Assembly (NCBI GenBank): GCA_017744715.1
Contig: JAGIAT010000005.1
Span: 248,001-312,000 of the forward strand
Source of the DNA: Niabella sp.
GTDB taxonomy: Bacteria > Bacteroidota > Bacteroidia > Chitinophagales > Chitinophagaceae
Length of the DNA stretch: 64,000 bases
Reading direction: 5' to 3'
The notes below the pieces were generated by a model, which ran no database searches, had not been told where the DNA came from, and saw nothing but the letters and a program-made list of their open reading frames with translations. A program made the translations under genes and the position numbers. The first letter of the stretch is position 1, and every line of letters starts with the position of its first letter. Positions 25,262 through 34,011 of this stretch are shown in pieces.

Positions 25262-26692
25262 CTAAGCAATAACTATCACTTCCATATTGAGCAGCTTTCC
25301 CAATTTTTCAATTTTTGAAGCAATATGTCCTATACCAACGGCGCAATGATGTGCCGGGCCCCGGGCATTCCACTGGTTGATGAAATTTCTGGCTCCGCAG
25401 GCGAAACGATAGCGGCTATTGGTATTACCGATCTGTAAAACAGGACCTGGCACGGATTCGGCTTCCGCTACGAGTAACATTAATTTGCCATCGCCGGTTT
25501 CTGCTACGGATAGCAGGGTTACGGGGCCGTGTTTAACGCTCATCTCAACCGACAATCCGTTGCCTACTTTTCCATGATATACCACCAGCGGGCGTACTTT
25601 GGTTTTACCTTCAGCAATAGCCAGGTGGCCGGGACCATCGTGCCCCATTAGTACTACGTCCTCTTTAAAATCTACGGCATAATATTCGGTAAATGAACCC
25701 CCGGCTCCAAAGCCGTCCATGATCTTCATGGCCTGGGCATTTTTGATCTCGTATTCCCCTGCAACCGGGATGCTGTTAGCCGTAAGCAGGGAATTGCCCA
25801 GGATGATGGAACTCATGGTGTCTTCGTTTGCTGCATTTCCTGTTCCCTTGTAATAGTAGGCTATTGAGCCGAGTTGGTATTGTGCTACCAGTTTGTCCAG
25901 TGCCACCGATGTACGGGCGGCACGCTGCATTTCGGTTTCAAGGCAATCCGGCTGCACATCAAACAGCTCCCTGAAAAGAGCCACCCGTTCTGCAATGGCT
26001 TCTTCCGGAACATTTTTCCGTAAGGCGGAAAGCTCATCTACCTCCAGCAGTTCTATATGGCCACCAAAGGCGGCATATTGGAGTGTTAGATCCGTATAGA
26101 TATCCAGCATGCCACTGTAATAATGTCCCAGGCAGCCCAGCCGGTTATGCGCCATCATATGTGCCACTTTTGCGGCTTCCACCCATTCCCGTATCTCATT
26201 CCAGGCATGATCGTCTTCCTGCAGCATACCGGTTACCTGGTAAAACGGAATGCCCGTCCGTTTAAACACATTGGCGATCTCGGGTACAGGGCAGGCCGAA
26301 CACCAGGCCAGCCATTCACCGGTCATCTTTGTACGGTCATCCATGGCATTGAAGGCCGCATAATCGATATGCATACCGGGAGCAAGATTTAAGATAATGA
26401 CCGGCACTTTGGCCCGCTGTACTGCCGGCAATACGGTGGCGGAAAGGGCATACGTGGTAACGTAAAGAAAAACAAGGTCCACTTCTTCCTGCCGGAACCG
26501 GCTGCCTGCGGCAAAGGCTTTATCTACATGGTCTACCAACCCGGCATTGATTACCGCGGGGTGGATGGCGTTGATTCGTTCCTCAACCACCCGCAGGTAT
26601 CCTTCGAGCCGTTGTTCCAATCCCTCAAATTGCTCCCAATAGGCATCCAGGCCAATTCCCATTAACCCGATCTTTAAAACAGATGATGGCAT
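25262..26692 (-). CDS. L-arabinose/L-fucose isomerase-like protein
   Basis: The 476-residue protein resembles the AraA superfamily: an N-terminal Rossmann-like portion (KIGLMGIGLDAYWEQFEGL), VDLVFLYVTTYALSATVLP, and PVIILNLAPG. A central segment has GCLGHYYSGMLDIYTDLT, and a C-terminal part contains GHDGPGHLA. Such enzymes interconvert aldoses and ketoses with Mn2+. Strict sequence identity to arabinose isomerase is low, and many Bacteroidota relatives beside glycosidase genes have no known substrate. It is the downstream neighbour of the GH106 gene on the same strand (38-base gap), so I infer co-transcription and a role in using the sugar released there. Confidence 0.72.
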   Translation of the reverse strand: MPSSVLKIGLMGIGLDAYWEQFEGLEQRLEGYLRVVEERINAIHPAVINAGLVDHVDKAFAAGSRFRQEEVDLVFLYVTTYALSATVLPAVQRAKVPVIILNLAPGMHIDYAAFNAMDDRTKMTGEWLAWCSACPVPEIANVFKRTGIPFYQVTGMLQEDDHAWNEIREWVEAAKVAHMMAHNRLGCLGHYYSGMLDIYTDLTLQYAAFGGHIELLEVDELSALRKNVPEEAIAERVALFRELFDVQPDCLETEMQRAARTSVALDKLVAQYQLGSIAYYYKGTGNAANEDTMSSIILGNSLLTANSIPVAGEYEIKNAQAMKIMDGFGAGGSFTEYYAVDFKEDVVLMGHDGPGHLAIAEGKTKVRPLVVYHGKVGNGLSVEMSVKHGPVTLLSVAETGDGKLMLLVAEAESVPGPVLQIGNTNSRYRFACGARNFINQWNARGPAHHCAVGIGHIASKIEKLGKLLNMEVIVIA

Positions 26693-26730
26693 ATGTGCTT
26701 TTTTTGATCCATTTGAAAAGGTATTCCTGT

Positions 26731-29700
26731 TTAATCTGACTCACTCCGGAATAAACGGATGTCATCGAGCCCATAATCGAACAGGATGTAGTTGTTACCC
26801 GAAGGATAGGCGGTTATACCATTCCAGCTATCGGGACCAGTGTATCCCTGCCGGTATGTTTTGTAATGTGGCCCCATTAAATTCCGTAAGCTGCCCGCTA
26901 CAGTTACTTCAACGAGGTTTGATCCTTTTTTTATCAGGGCTGATAGGTCAAGCTGGTAGGGTGCTGCGTATACGATTCCGGCGTTTCGCCCGTTTACACG
27001 AACGGCAGCGACGGATCCTTTTAAAGAATCGAGCTGTAGAAAATAAGGTCCTTCCGCGTTCAGTAGATATTCCTTTTTGTAAACAACGGTATGCCCATAC
27101 ATCGGCAGTCCCTGTTTTTTCCAACTTCCTGTGGTCAGGGCCTTCGGAGCAACGATCTTCCAGCCTTTTTCGGCTGATTCAAGGTTGTAACTGCCCAGGA
27201 TGAAAAGCGGGCCTATCTCTGCATAAATACGCATCGGTTCAATCGTAAGCAGGATGGTGTTATCGCCCGGTTTCAGATAAGGGCCCACCTGTAAAACGGT
27301 AAATGCACGGTCCAGCCACCAGCTGGTTCCGGGTGTGATGCTGTATCCGTTCACCTGGATTGTATTCCACAAATGTCCCTGTTCAATAACCGCTCTGAAG
27401 TTTTTGGTGTTGACCTCCTTATCAATGGAAAAATGATAAGCTACGGTAAAGCCGGATCCCCTGGAAAAGGTATCCCGCTGAACAAAACTGGTTTTGAATT
27501 GCATCTGATGGTCCCAGGGATCACCCGGAAAACCGTTTTCTTTAAATACCAGCTGTGTGGCATCTTTTACATGCATGTTTTTCTTTTGCGCATCCCGGAT
27601 CTGTACGTCGCAGAAGTCGATCATTAAGGTGTTGTCCGCCGGCCGTTCCACGCTAATAGCACTTCCCTTGATTTCCTTTTCCTGCTGAAGCTGGCTGTAA
27701 ACACCGGAAGCGGGTTGTGCTTTGTCTGCGATAAAAAATAAAGCACTGCCGGCGGGCGGAATATCAAATGTAAAACGGGTGTCGCCGGTATTCCTGTTTC
27801 CGGGATATTTCAGGATTTTTCCCGTATTCAGATCCATCCATAATATAAATTTATTACCGGTTACTTCCACATATCCCGTGGCAGGCTTTGTAAGATTGGC
27901 ATTGGATAAGAACAACAGCTGTCCATCGCTGATGATGCGCCGGTGATGCAGGAGGCTGCCCTCTTCTGTAATGGGCGTGGTCATATGGATCTTAAAACCT
28001 GCTGTCCGGAATGCCTGATCCATTGCCTGAGGATTAAGCCGGTCGTAAGCGGTAATACCCGGGTCATTGCCAGCGAACCGTTCAGTAGCAGTCATGGCGG
28101 CGCCGTCGATGCGGCTCAGCGGATGAAACAACACCAGGTTGCCGCCACTTGCTACAAATTGTTTTAACAGGAGGTAGGTTTGCCGGTTTATATTTTCCAT
28201 TCCGGGTGGAATCACCACGGTTGTATAAGCGGCATTCCCAACCCTGAACTGATGATTAACTACGGCTCCATGGTCTTTAATAATATCCTCCGATCCCAGG
28301 TCATATTCGGCCTGGGCTTTTTCCAGTTGTGTAATAAACGACTGGAACCTGCTGCCTGTTTCAAAAAAGCGTTCATTGCTTTTAACACGGCTGTGGTACA
28401 TCCAGGCGGTGGATGTAGGTTCAAGGATCAGTATCGTGTTCTTCTGAATGCCGCGGGAAAGCACATAGGACAGACGGGCAAAGTATTCATTGAGTGGCTT
28501 GTAATAGGGCCACCAGGAATTTTGATAGGAGAAGGTGGTAGGGTAATCATATTTGCGGGCTCCGGCCATACTCATCCAGGAGAGGTGCTGGTTCATAAAA
28601 TTCACCCCCAGTGCAGCCTGCCAGTCGCCCAGCCGTTTCATATCCCTGAAAGTTAAATCCCATCCGGCACCGCCATAGGTTTCGCAAAGCGTGCGTTCTT
28701 TGCCCAGCTGATTGGCCACGCTGGCCAATTCCTTTACCGAACGGATATTTCCAAATTGTGCATTCGGGCTCGATTCGTTGAACTGGTTAAATAACATGTC
28801 AATACCGGGTTGATCATGCCAGGCGTACATCGCCATGTTATCCGGTCCTTCGCCGGGATCCGGCCAGCCGTGTTCCCAATAGTGCCCGGTCCATTTTAAA
28901 TGATGCTTTTGGGTAAACGCCTGCATGGGCTTGGACCACCGGTCGATGAAGAGCCGGAGCAGGGTTTCCTGGTAGTTGTGCCGGATCTTCTGCCAATCGC
29001 CGGTTTCTTCAAAAAGGGATGGCAGGTGTGGCACCAGGTCATAGCCCCATTTTTCATGGAATGTTGTAAAAAGATCAGGAGTCCAGCGCGTGGTCCAACT
29101 GCCATGTGTGGGAATACTGGGCTCATCGGAGAAAGTACCGGGAACCGTTTTGCCAAATGCATCGCCAAAGGCTTTTTTATAAGGGCCGAATGTTACGTCG
29201 ATAAATTTTTCGGTAACGCCTTTCACCAGCAGGTCTACCAACGGATAATCGGGCGGCCCCACCATACCCGCCTGGTTGGCATAACTGAGTTTCCGGAACA
29301 GGTAATAGTTACCTTTTTTACCCGTCTGCTGCGCGGCACGGGCGGTAATATCTGTAAACCGGTCATTTACTTTTTCCAGGCATATGAAATAAGCACTCCG
29401 GTTCTGCGGAATGGTATCGGATTTAAACAGTTGCAACATCTGCCCCTGGTTATAGGACTCAGGCATCTGATCCGGCACCAGCCCCCCGGCAAATCCGGTG
29501 GGATAAGAATTTTCATCATAGATCCAAACATGCATATCCAGCTCTGCAGCTTTTTGCACTGCATGTTTGTACAACAATAACCAGTCTTCGCCCAGGTATT
29601 CGGTTACCAGACCCGGTCGCGGATGTATAAATACGCCACCGAAGGCATTGGCTTTAAACTCCTGCAACATGGAGTCAATAATACCGGTGGTAACCTTTGT

Positions 29701-29898
29701 GTTCCATACCCAGAGGGGCGCCGTTTGAAATTCTTTACCAGGATTGGAAAAGTTGCGCAGGATAGTTGAGAAAGAAACAGGAGCTGCCGGTTTTTTCAGC
29801 GATTGAGCGTCAATGCCGGCTGCAAAGAGCAGGAAAAAAAGCAACACAGCAGCCATGCTCCACCTTTTTTTCCTGAAGGTTGTTTTTATAGCAATCAT
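26731..29898 (-). CDS. Secreted glycoside hydrolase related to GH106 alpha-L-rhamnosidases
   Basis: I start this gene at ATG 29898, which gives a clean signal peptide (MIAIKTTFRKKRWSMAAVLL, hydrophobic to about residue 32, GIDAQS cleavage region) and 1055 residues; an upstream in-frame extension to 30009 lacks a leader and overlaps the AraC gene. The N-terminal half has FSNPGKEFQTAPLWVWN, FGGVFIHPRPGLVTEYLG, and CETYGGAGWDLTFRDMKRLG, features of GH106-type enzymes. The C-terminal third includes beta-sandwich, galactose-binding-like modules. Predicted location is the periplasm or outer membrane. It is transcribed divergently from an AraC regulator and upstream of a sugar isomerase-like gene. 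Substrate, presumably a rhamnoside, is inferred. Confidence 0.8.
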   Translation of the reverse strand: MIAIKTTFRKKRWSMAAVLLFFLLFAAGIDAQSLKKPAAPVSFSTILRNFSNPGKEFQTAPLWVWNTKVTTGIIDSMLQEFKANAFGGVFIHPRPGLVTEYLGEDWLLLYKHAVQKAAELDMHVWIYDENSYPTGFAGGLVPDQMPESYNQGQMLQLFKSDTIPQNRSAYFICLEKVNDRFTDITARAAQQTGKKGNYYLFRKLSYANQAGMVGPPDYPLVDLLVKGVTEKFIDVTFGPYKKAFGDAFGKTVPGTFSDEPSIPTHGSWTTRWTPDLFTTFHEKWGYDLVPHLPSLFEETGDWQKIRHNYQETLLRLFIDRWSKPMQAFTQKHHLKWTGHYWEHGWPDPGEGPDNMAMYAWHDQPGIDMLFNQFNESSPNAQFGNIRSVKELASVANQLGKERTLCETYGGAGWDLTFRDMKRLGDWQAALGVNFMNQHLSWMSMAGARKYDYPTTFSYQNSWWPYYKPLNEYFARLSYVLSRGIQKNTILILEPTSTAWMYHSRVKSNERFFETGSRFQSFITQLEKAQAEYDLGSEDIIKDHGAVVNHQFRVGNAAYTTVVIPPGMENINRQTYLLLKQFVASGGNLVLFHPLSRIDGAAMTATERFAGNDPGITAYDRLNPQAMDQAFRTAGFKIHMTTPITEEGSLLHHRRIISDGQLLFLSNANLTKPATGYVEVTGNKFILWMDLNTGKILKYPGNRNTGDTRFTFDIPPAGSALFFIADKAQPASGVYSQLQQEKEIKGSAISVERPADNTLMIDFCDVQIRDAQKKNMHVKDATQLVFKENGFPGDPWDHQMQFKTSFVQRDTFSRGSGFTVAYHFSIDKEVNTKNFRAVIEQGHLWNTIQVNGYSITPGTSWWLDRAFTVLQVGPYLKPGDNTILLTIEPMRIYAEIGPLFILGSYNLESAEKGWKIVAPKALTTGSWKKQGLPMYGHTVVYKKEYLLNAEGPYFLQLDSLKGSVAAVRVNGRNAGIVYAAPYQLDLSALIKKGSNLVEVTVAGSLRNLMGPHYKTYRQGYTGPDSWNGITAYPSGNNYILFDYGLDDIRLFRSESD

Positions 29899-29988
29899 TG
29901 AATACCGGAATTTTAACCGGGATACAAAAATCCTTAATTTTCCTGCCCGGGGCCATATCAAAAATGATCTTTCACCTGTATTTTTTGA

Positions 29989-29996
29989 TAAATTTG
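29989..29996 (+). promoter_or_regulatory. Candidate -7 box (TAAATTTG) for the AraC-family gene
   Basis: TAAATTTG matches TAnnTTTG fully and ends 7 bases before ATG 30004, implying a nearly leaderless transcript. Confidence 0.45.
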
Positions 29997-30003
29997 AAAA
30001 TCC

Positions 30004-30885
30004 ATGCATAACTATTATAAATATCTTCCCACCAGCAACCTGGATAAAAGCTGGGGTTTATATGTGGTGAATGTTGGATGTACCCGGGTTGTTAAATCGC
30101 AGCTGTATCCCGCCGGGGATCATCCTTCGCATCATTATTTCAAATGGGAAGAGGGGCGTGTGCTGGATGAGTTTCAGCTGATCTATATCCTCAATGGTGA
30201 GGGGGTGTTCGAATCGAAGAGCTGCCCGCTGATGCCGGTGAAATCCGGTACGTTGCTGATGTTGTACCCGTACGAATGGCATCGCTTTAAACCCAATAAT
30301 GATACCGGCTGGGAAGAGTACTGGATCGGATGTAAAGGCAGTATCCTGCAAAATATCTATCATCATCATTTCTTCCCAAAAGAAACGCCGGCCTATTACC
30401 TGGGCGTCAACGAATCGGTGATCGGCTTATTTACAGAGGTTATCGAACAAACACGGTCTGAGAAGACCGGCTACCAGCAGTTGGTGTCTGGCATGCTGCT
30501 GCACCTGTTTGGAAAAATATTTTCGTTATCAAAACAGCTGCGCTTCGATAAGAAAAAGAAACATGAGGAGCTGATTAACCAGGCCATGGCTGTGATGCAT
30601 GCCAATATCCATTCTTACCTTTCGTTTGAGAAACTGGCGGGTGAGCTTTGTATCAGTTACTCTTCTTTCCGAAAGGCGTTTAAATTATATACCGGCATGT
30701 CTCCGCATCAATATTTTTTACAGTTGAAACTCAATAAAGCAAAAACACTGCTGCTGCATTCGGAAGCTTCGGTGAAGCAAATAGCGGATGAGCTGGGGTT
30801 TGAGTCCGCCTATTCTTTTTCCAGCATGTTTAAAGCCAAGACGGGTGATGCCCCCAATCATTTCAAGAAGAAGTTCCGGTTATAG
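30004..30885 (+). CDS. AraC-family transcriptional regulator
   Basis: The 293-residue protein has an N-terminal cupin-like sugar-sensing domain (about 20-150, with HPSHHYFKWEEGRVLDEFQL and LLMLYPYEWHRFKP) and a C-terminal double helix-turn-helix (about 195-293). The latter shows LAGELCISYSSFRKAFKLYTG, SPHQYFLQLKLNKAKTLL and IADELGFESAYSFSSMFK. It is divergent from the GH106 gene, with about 100 bases between starts, so it likely activates the GH106/isomerase unit in response to a sugar. That is inference from gene order. Confidence 0.9.
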   Translation: MHNYYKYLPTSNLDKSWGLYVVNVGCTRVVKSQLYPAGDHPSHHYFKWEEGRVLDEFQLIYILNGEGVFESKSCPLMPVKSGTLLMLYPYEWHRFKPNNDTGWEEYWIGCKGSILQNIYHHHFFPKETPAYYLGVNESVIGLFTEVIEQTRSEKTGYQQLVSGMLLHLFGKIFSLSKQLRFDKKKKHEELINQAMAVMHANIHSYLSFEKLAGELCISYSSFRKAFKLYTGMSPHQYFLQLKLNKAKTLLLHSEASVKQIADELGFESAYSFSSMFKAKTGDAPNHFKKKFRL

Positions 30886-30931
30886 CGAACGCGGTATGCG
30901 CCTTTAAAAAGGGGGTATGACACCTGCAGGA

Positions 30932-31681
30932 TTATACCGGTGCGGCAAGGATCTTTAAAAACCGGTTCAGCCCTTTGCGTTTTTCCTCATCCAGCGTGTA
31001 GCTCAGATCCTGTGAGTAGTACTTTTTGAGATCATAGATCCCCTCCGGTATCCGCGCAATCACTTCGTCCAGGTGATCCAGTCCGTATGCATTGGCTTTG
31101 TCAAACTCCGCGATAAAATCATCCGGCAGCTTGCGGGTACTTACCCAGGCGGCAAATACGAAGGGCAGGCCGGTGGCATTTTTCCATTCCCCGGCCAGGT
31201 CATAAATGTATTCAAATTTAGGACGCTGTTGCAGGGCGCGGTCGCCGATGATCAAACCAGCTGTGGTGCCCTTTATTTCGTCCACGAAAGACTCGCTGCG
31301 GGCATCGATGATCTCCGGCCGGATCTTCCAGTGGTTTTTGATCAGCCAACGGCACAACGCTACAGAAGACCGGCTTTGATAATCGAGATAAATTCGTTCA
31401 ACCTGTTCGAGGGGTACCTGGCTGAATACGCAAACGGAAGCCACGTCTCCAACGGCTCCAATACAATAATTGCCGTTTATGTAGTACTGCGGCAGTTTTT
31501 GCGTAATGGCCACGGGAACCAGGCCTACGTCGATCTGATCATTCAGCAACAGCTCCGCCAGTTTTGCCGGCACATCTTCGATCAGTTCGATCTTTTCGGT
31601 AATAGGGGGAAACTGTAAACCGTATAAAAGGGGTCTTGTATTGAGGTAATTAATTATTCCAACTCTTATCTTTTCTTCCAC
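30932..31681 (-). CDS. mqnA: Chorismate dehydratase, futalosine menaquinone pathway
   Basis: MqnA dehydrates chorismate to 3-enolpyruvyl-benzoate, the first step of the futalosine route to menaquinone. IRVGIINYLNTRPLLYGL at the N-terminus, LVPVAITQKLPQYY, and GLIIGDRAL are typical of this periplasmic-binding-protein-fold enzyme. I choose GTG 31681 (VEEKIRV) as the start, giving 249 residues. The in-frame TTG at 31705 is part of a TAAATTTG promoter box and cannot easily be the start. It is divergent from purB, with a long palindrome between the two. Confidence 0.88.
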   Translation of the reverse strand: MEEKIRVGIINYLNTRPLLYGLQFPPITEKIELIEDVPAKLAELLLNDQIDVGLVPVAITQKLPQYYINGNYCIGAVGDVASVCVFSQVPLEQVERIYLDYQSRSSVALCRWLIKNHWKIRPEIIDARSESFVDEIKGTTAGLIIGDRALQQRPKFEYIYDLAGEWKNATGLPFVFAAWVSTRKLPDDFIAEFDKANAYGLDHLDEVIARIPEGIYDLKKYYSQDLSYTLDEEKRKGLNRFLKILAAPV

Positions 31682-31702
31682 GCCGAATCCTTTATTTTTG
31701 TG

Positions 31703-31710
31703 CAAATTTA
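31703..31710 (-). promoter_or_regulatory. Candidate -7 box (TAAATTTG) for mqnA
   Basis: The minus strand reads TAAATTTG, a full match, 21 bases before the GTG start at 31681. It overlaps an in-frame TTG that would otherwise be a possible start. Confidence 0.5.
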
Positions 31711-31714
31711 GTTT

Positions 31715-31756
31715 GTTTGAGGTTTAATGTTCAAAGTTTAACATTAAACCTCAAAC
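31715..31756. repeat. Perfect 17-bp inverted repeat between mqnA and purB
   Basis: GTTTGAGGTTTAATGTT (31715-31731) and its exact complement AACATTAAACCTCAAAC (31740-31756) flank the 8-base loop CAAAGTTT. A further degenerate copy (GGAACATTAAACTTTAA) follows to about 31775. A related stretch (caagtttcaggtttaacc) occurs near 48210. It looks like an intergenic repeat family; it could also act as a hairpin in the purB leader. Confidence 0.7.
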
Positions 31757-31777
31757 CTGGAACATTAAACTTTAAGT

Positions 31778-33115
31778 ATGTCTTTAACAGCAATTTCGCC
31801 GGTAGACGGCCGTTATCATAAACAGGTTCAGCAGCTGCAGGAATATTACAGTGAATATGCACTGATCAAATACCGCGTGATCGTGGAGATCGAATACCTT
31901 TTTTTCCTGGCAGAGAAAAAGTTCCTGAAATTATCGGCACCGGCAAAGAAACACCTGAGGGCAGTGATTGAAAATTTTGGTACCGATCAGGCAAAAGCGA
32001 TCAAGGAGATCGAAAAAACAACCAATCACGACGTAAAAGCGGTGGAATATTTCCTGAAAGCAGAACTGGATAAAACCGATGCAAAGGAAGCAAAGGAATG
32101 GATTCATTTTGGTCTTACTTCCCAGGATGTGAACAATACCGCCATCCCGATGCTATGGAAAGGCAGTATGGAGCAGGAGCTGATGCCGGCCTATGTAAAC
32201 CTTCAATCGCAACTGAAGGAACTGGCAAAACAATGGAAAGATATTTCCATGCTGGCGAAAACCCACGGGCAACCGGCTTCTCCTACCAAGCTCGGTAAGG
32301 AATTTATGGTTTTTGTAGAACGGATCGATAACCAGGTACAGCAGTTTTCCTATATTCCGTTTGCTGCAAAGTTTGGGGGTGCCACCGGTAATTTTAATGC
32401 GCACCATGTGGCTTACCCCAAAGTGGATTGGGTTAAATTTGGAAACGAGTTTGTAGATGAGGTGCTGGAACTGCAGCGGATGCAATATACTACCCAGATT
32501 GAACATTACGACAACCTGGCCGCGCATTTTGATGCGATCAAACGGTTAAATACGATCCTGCTGGATCTTTGCCGCGATATCTGGACGTATATCAGCATGG
32601 ATTATTTTAAGCAGAAGACCAAGGCAGGGGAAGTGGGCTCTTCTGCAATGCCACATAAGGTAAACCCGATCGATTTTGAAAACGCAGAAGGAAACCTGGG
32701 CATCGCAAACGCCCTCCTGGAGCATCTTTCAGCGAAGCTGCCGGTGAGCCGGTTACAACGGGATCTTACGGACAGCACTGTACTGCGCAATATAGGGGTA
32801 CCGGTAGCGCATACGCTTATTGCCATAAAAAGCATTGAAAAAGGACTGGGTAAACTGGTATTGAATGAGGCCAAACTGAAGCAGGACCTGGAGGATAACT
32901 GGGCCGTAGTTGCAGAAGCCATACAGACTATCCTTCGCAGGGAAAAATATCCCAATCCGTATGAAGCATTAAAAGCGCTTACAAGAGGAAAGGCCGGCAT
33001 TACCAAGGCGGCTATCCACGAATTTATAAAAGGGCTTAAAATATCGGCAGACCTGAAAAAGGAACTCCGGCAGATCACTCCGCATAATTATACAGGGATC
33101 GTAGCAAAGTATTAG
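31778..33115 (+). CDS. purB: Adenylosuccinate lyase
   Basis: PurB removes fumarate from SAICAR and from adenylosuccinate in purine synthesis. The 445-residue protein is of the E. coli type. It begins with SLTAISPVDGRYHKQVQQL and contains TNHDVKAVEYF, HFGLTSQDVNNTA, KTHGQPASPTKLGKE, and the family signature GSSAMPHKVNPIDFENAEGN with the catalytic Ser loop. The length is normal and no defect is visible. A hairpin follows the gene. Confidence 0.96.
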   Translation: MSLTAISPVDGRYHKQVQQLQEYYSEYALIKYRVIVEIEYLFFLAEKKFLKLSAPAKKHLRAVIENFGTDQAKAIKEIEKTTNHDVKAVEYFLKAELDKTDAKEAKEWIHFGLTSQDVNNTAIPMLWKGSMEQELMPAYVNLQSQLKELAKQWKDISMLAKTHGQPASPTKLGKEFMVFVERIDNQVQQFSYIPFAAKFGGATGNFNAHHVAYPKVDWVKFGNEFVDEVLELQRMQYTTQIEHYDNLAAHFDAIKRLNTILLDLCRDIWTYISMDYFKQKTKAGEVGSSAMPHKVNPIDFENAEGNLGIANALLEHLSAKLPVSRLQRDLTDSTVLRNIGVPVAHTLIAIKSIEKGLGKLVLNEAKLKQDLEDNWAVVAEAIQTILRREKYPNPYEALKALTRGKAGITKAAIHEFIKGLKISADLKKELRQITPHNYTGIVAKY

Positions 33116-33174
33116 CCGCCAGGTGCTGGTTAATGGCGTGCTGACTGCCCCGTGGACAACAAATTCTTTTTTTT

Positions 33175-33204
33175 ATGCCGTCCGGATGATTCTCCGGGCG
33201 GCAT
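33175..33204 (+). terminator. Hairpin downstream of purB (possible terminator)
   Basis: ATGCCGTCCGGA (33175-33186) pairs with TCCGGGCGGCAT (33193-33204), with one T-G pair and a 6-base loop, and is followed by TTTATATG. The U-run is short. The rest of the gap 33116-33402 between the converging genes shows no gene. Confidence 0.55.
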
Positions 33205-33402
33205 TTATATGTTATCCGCATCTCAGCTACCGGAAAACGCTCTGGATTTTCAATCTTCATTGCCTCACAGGATGAATGCATTTCAGCACTTGTCTTCATT
33301 AAGCCCCGGAACAGGAACGGATCCAGGGACGGCATTTTCAGCGCAACAGGGTTTGTATGGGTGCGCTTTAATGCCACGCAAATACAGATCAACAAAACAG
33401 GA

Positions 33403-34005
33403 TCAGTCTGTTTGCACCATTCCGGCAACCACCACCACTTCCCCGGCCAGTTTATCTGAGGCCTCCTGTTTTTTCCGCGCTTGCTTTTGAAGCCGTTTCA
33501 ATTTTCTTTTTGTTTGTTTTTTTTGTTTCGTTACAACTACCGCGCCTATACTGTCTTCAATACACTGGGCCGGGACCGGCGCAAGTTTCGGTACGGGGCT
33601 GGTAAACGGCTCCGCTTTTGGAACGTTCCGGCCTGTTTGCCTGGTACCGCCGGTTACTGTAACGTTCTTTAAGTCTTTTTGAAGCGCCTGTGCATTTCCC
33701 GCCTGGGATAGTGCAAAGAACAATACAAAAACAGCAGCGATCTTTTTCATGGATGGCCATCCGGAACCGGCAATATGCCTGGTAGCTACGTAAACGTCCA
33801 TATACTCCACTGTTAGCTGCTGCTCTGTGAAGCGCCCGCATATTTTCTGAAACCGGTGCTGTATCAGATAGGCTGAAATAGCATCGGGCGACATGCCTGT
33901 AAAATCCACCACTGTTTTACAACAGGTATTACAATGGCGGCCGTTTTCACGGGGAAGCATCGCTTCCCAGTTTTCATGACAGGGTGTTGGTATTTGAATT
34001 TTCAT
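33403..34005 (-). CDS. Small Cys-motif membrane protein (paralogue 2 of tandem pair)
   Basis: I do not recognise a named family. The 200-residue protein starts with a 60-residue Cys-rich cytoplasmic-looking domain: PCHENWEAM (Cys9), CNTCCKTVVDFTGMS (Cys25, 28, 29) and ICGRF (Cys56). One hydrophobic helix follows (about 86-107, IAAVFVLFFALSQAGNAQA, resembling a signal-anchor). A Lys-rich C-terminal region ends in KLAGEVVVVAGMVQTD. The Cys/His set could bind a metal. It lies 6 bases after its paralogue, so the two form an operon. Confidence 0.65.
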   Translation of the reverse strand: MKIQIPTPCHENWEAMLPRENGRHCNTCCKTVVDFTGMSPDAISAYLIQHRFQKICGRFTEQQLTVEYMDVYVATRHIAGSGWPSMKKIAAVFVLFFALSQAGNAQALQKDLKNVTVTGGTRQTGRNVPKAEPFTSPVPKLAPVPAQCIEDSIGAVVVTKQKKQTKRKLKRLQKQARKKQEASDKLAGEVVVVAGMVQTD

Positions 34006-34011
34006 GGATAG

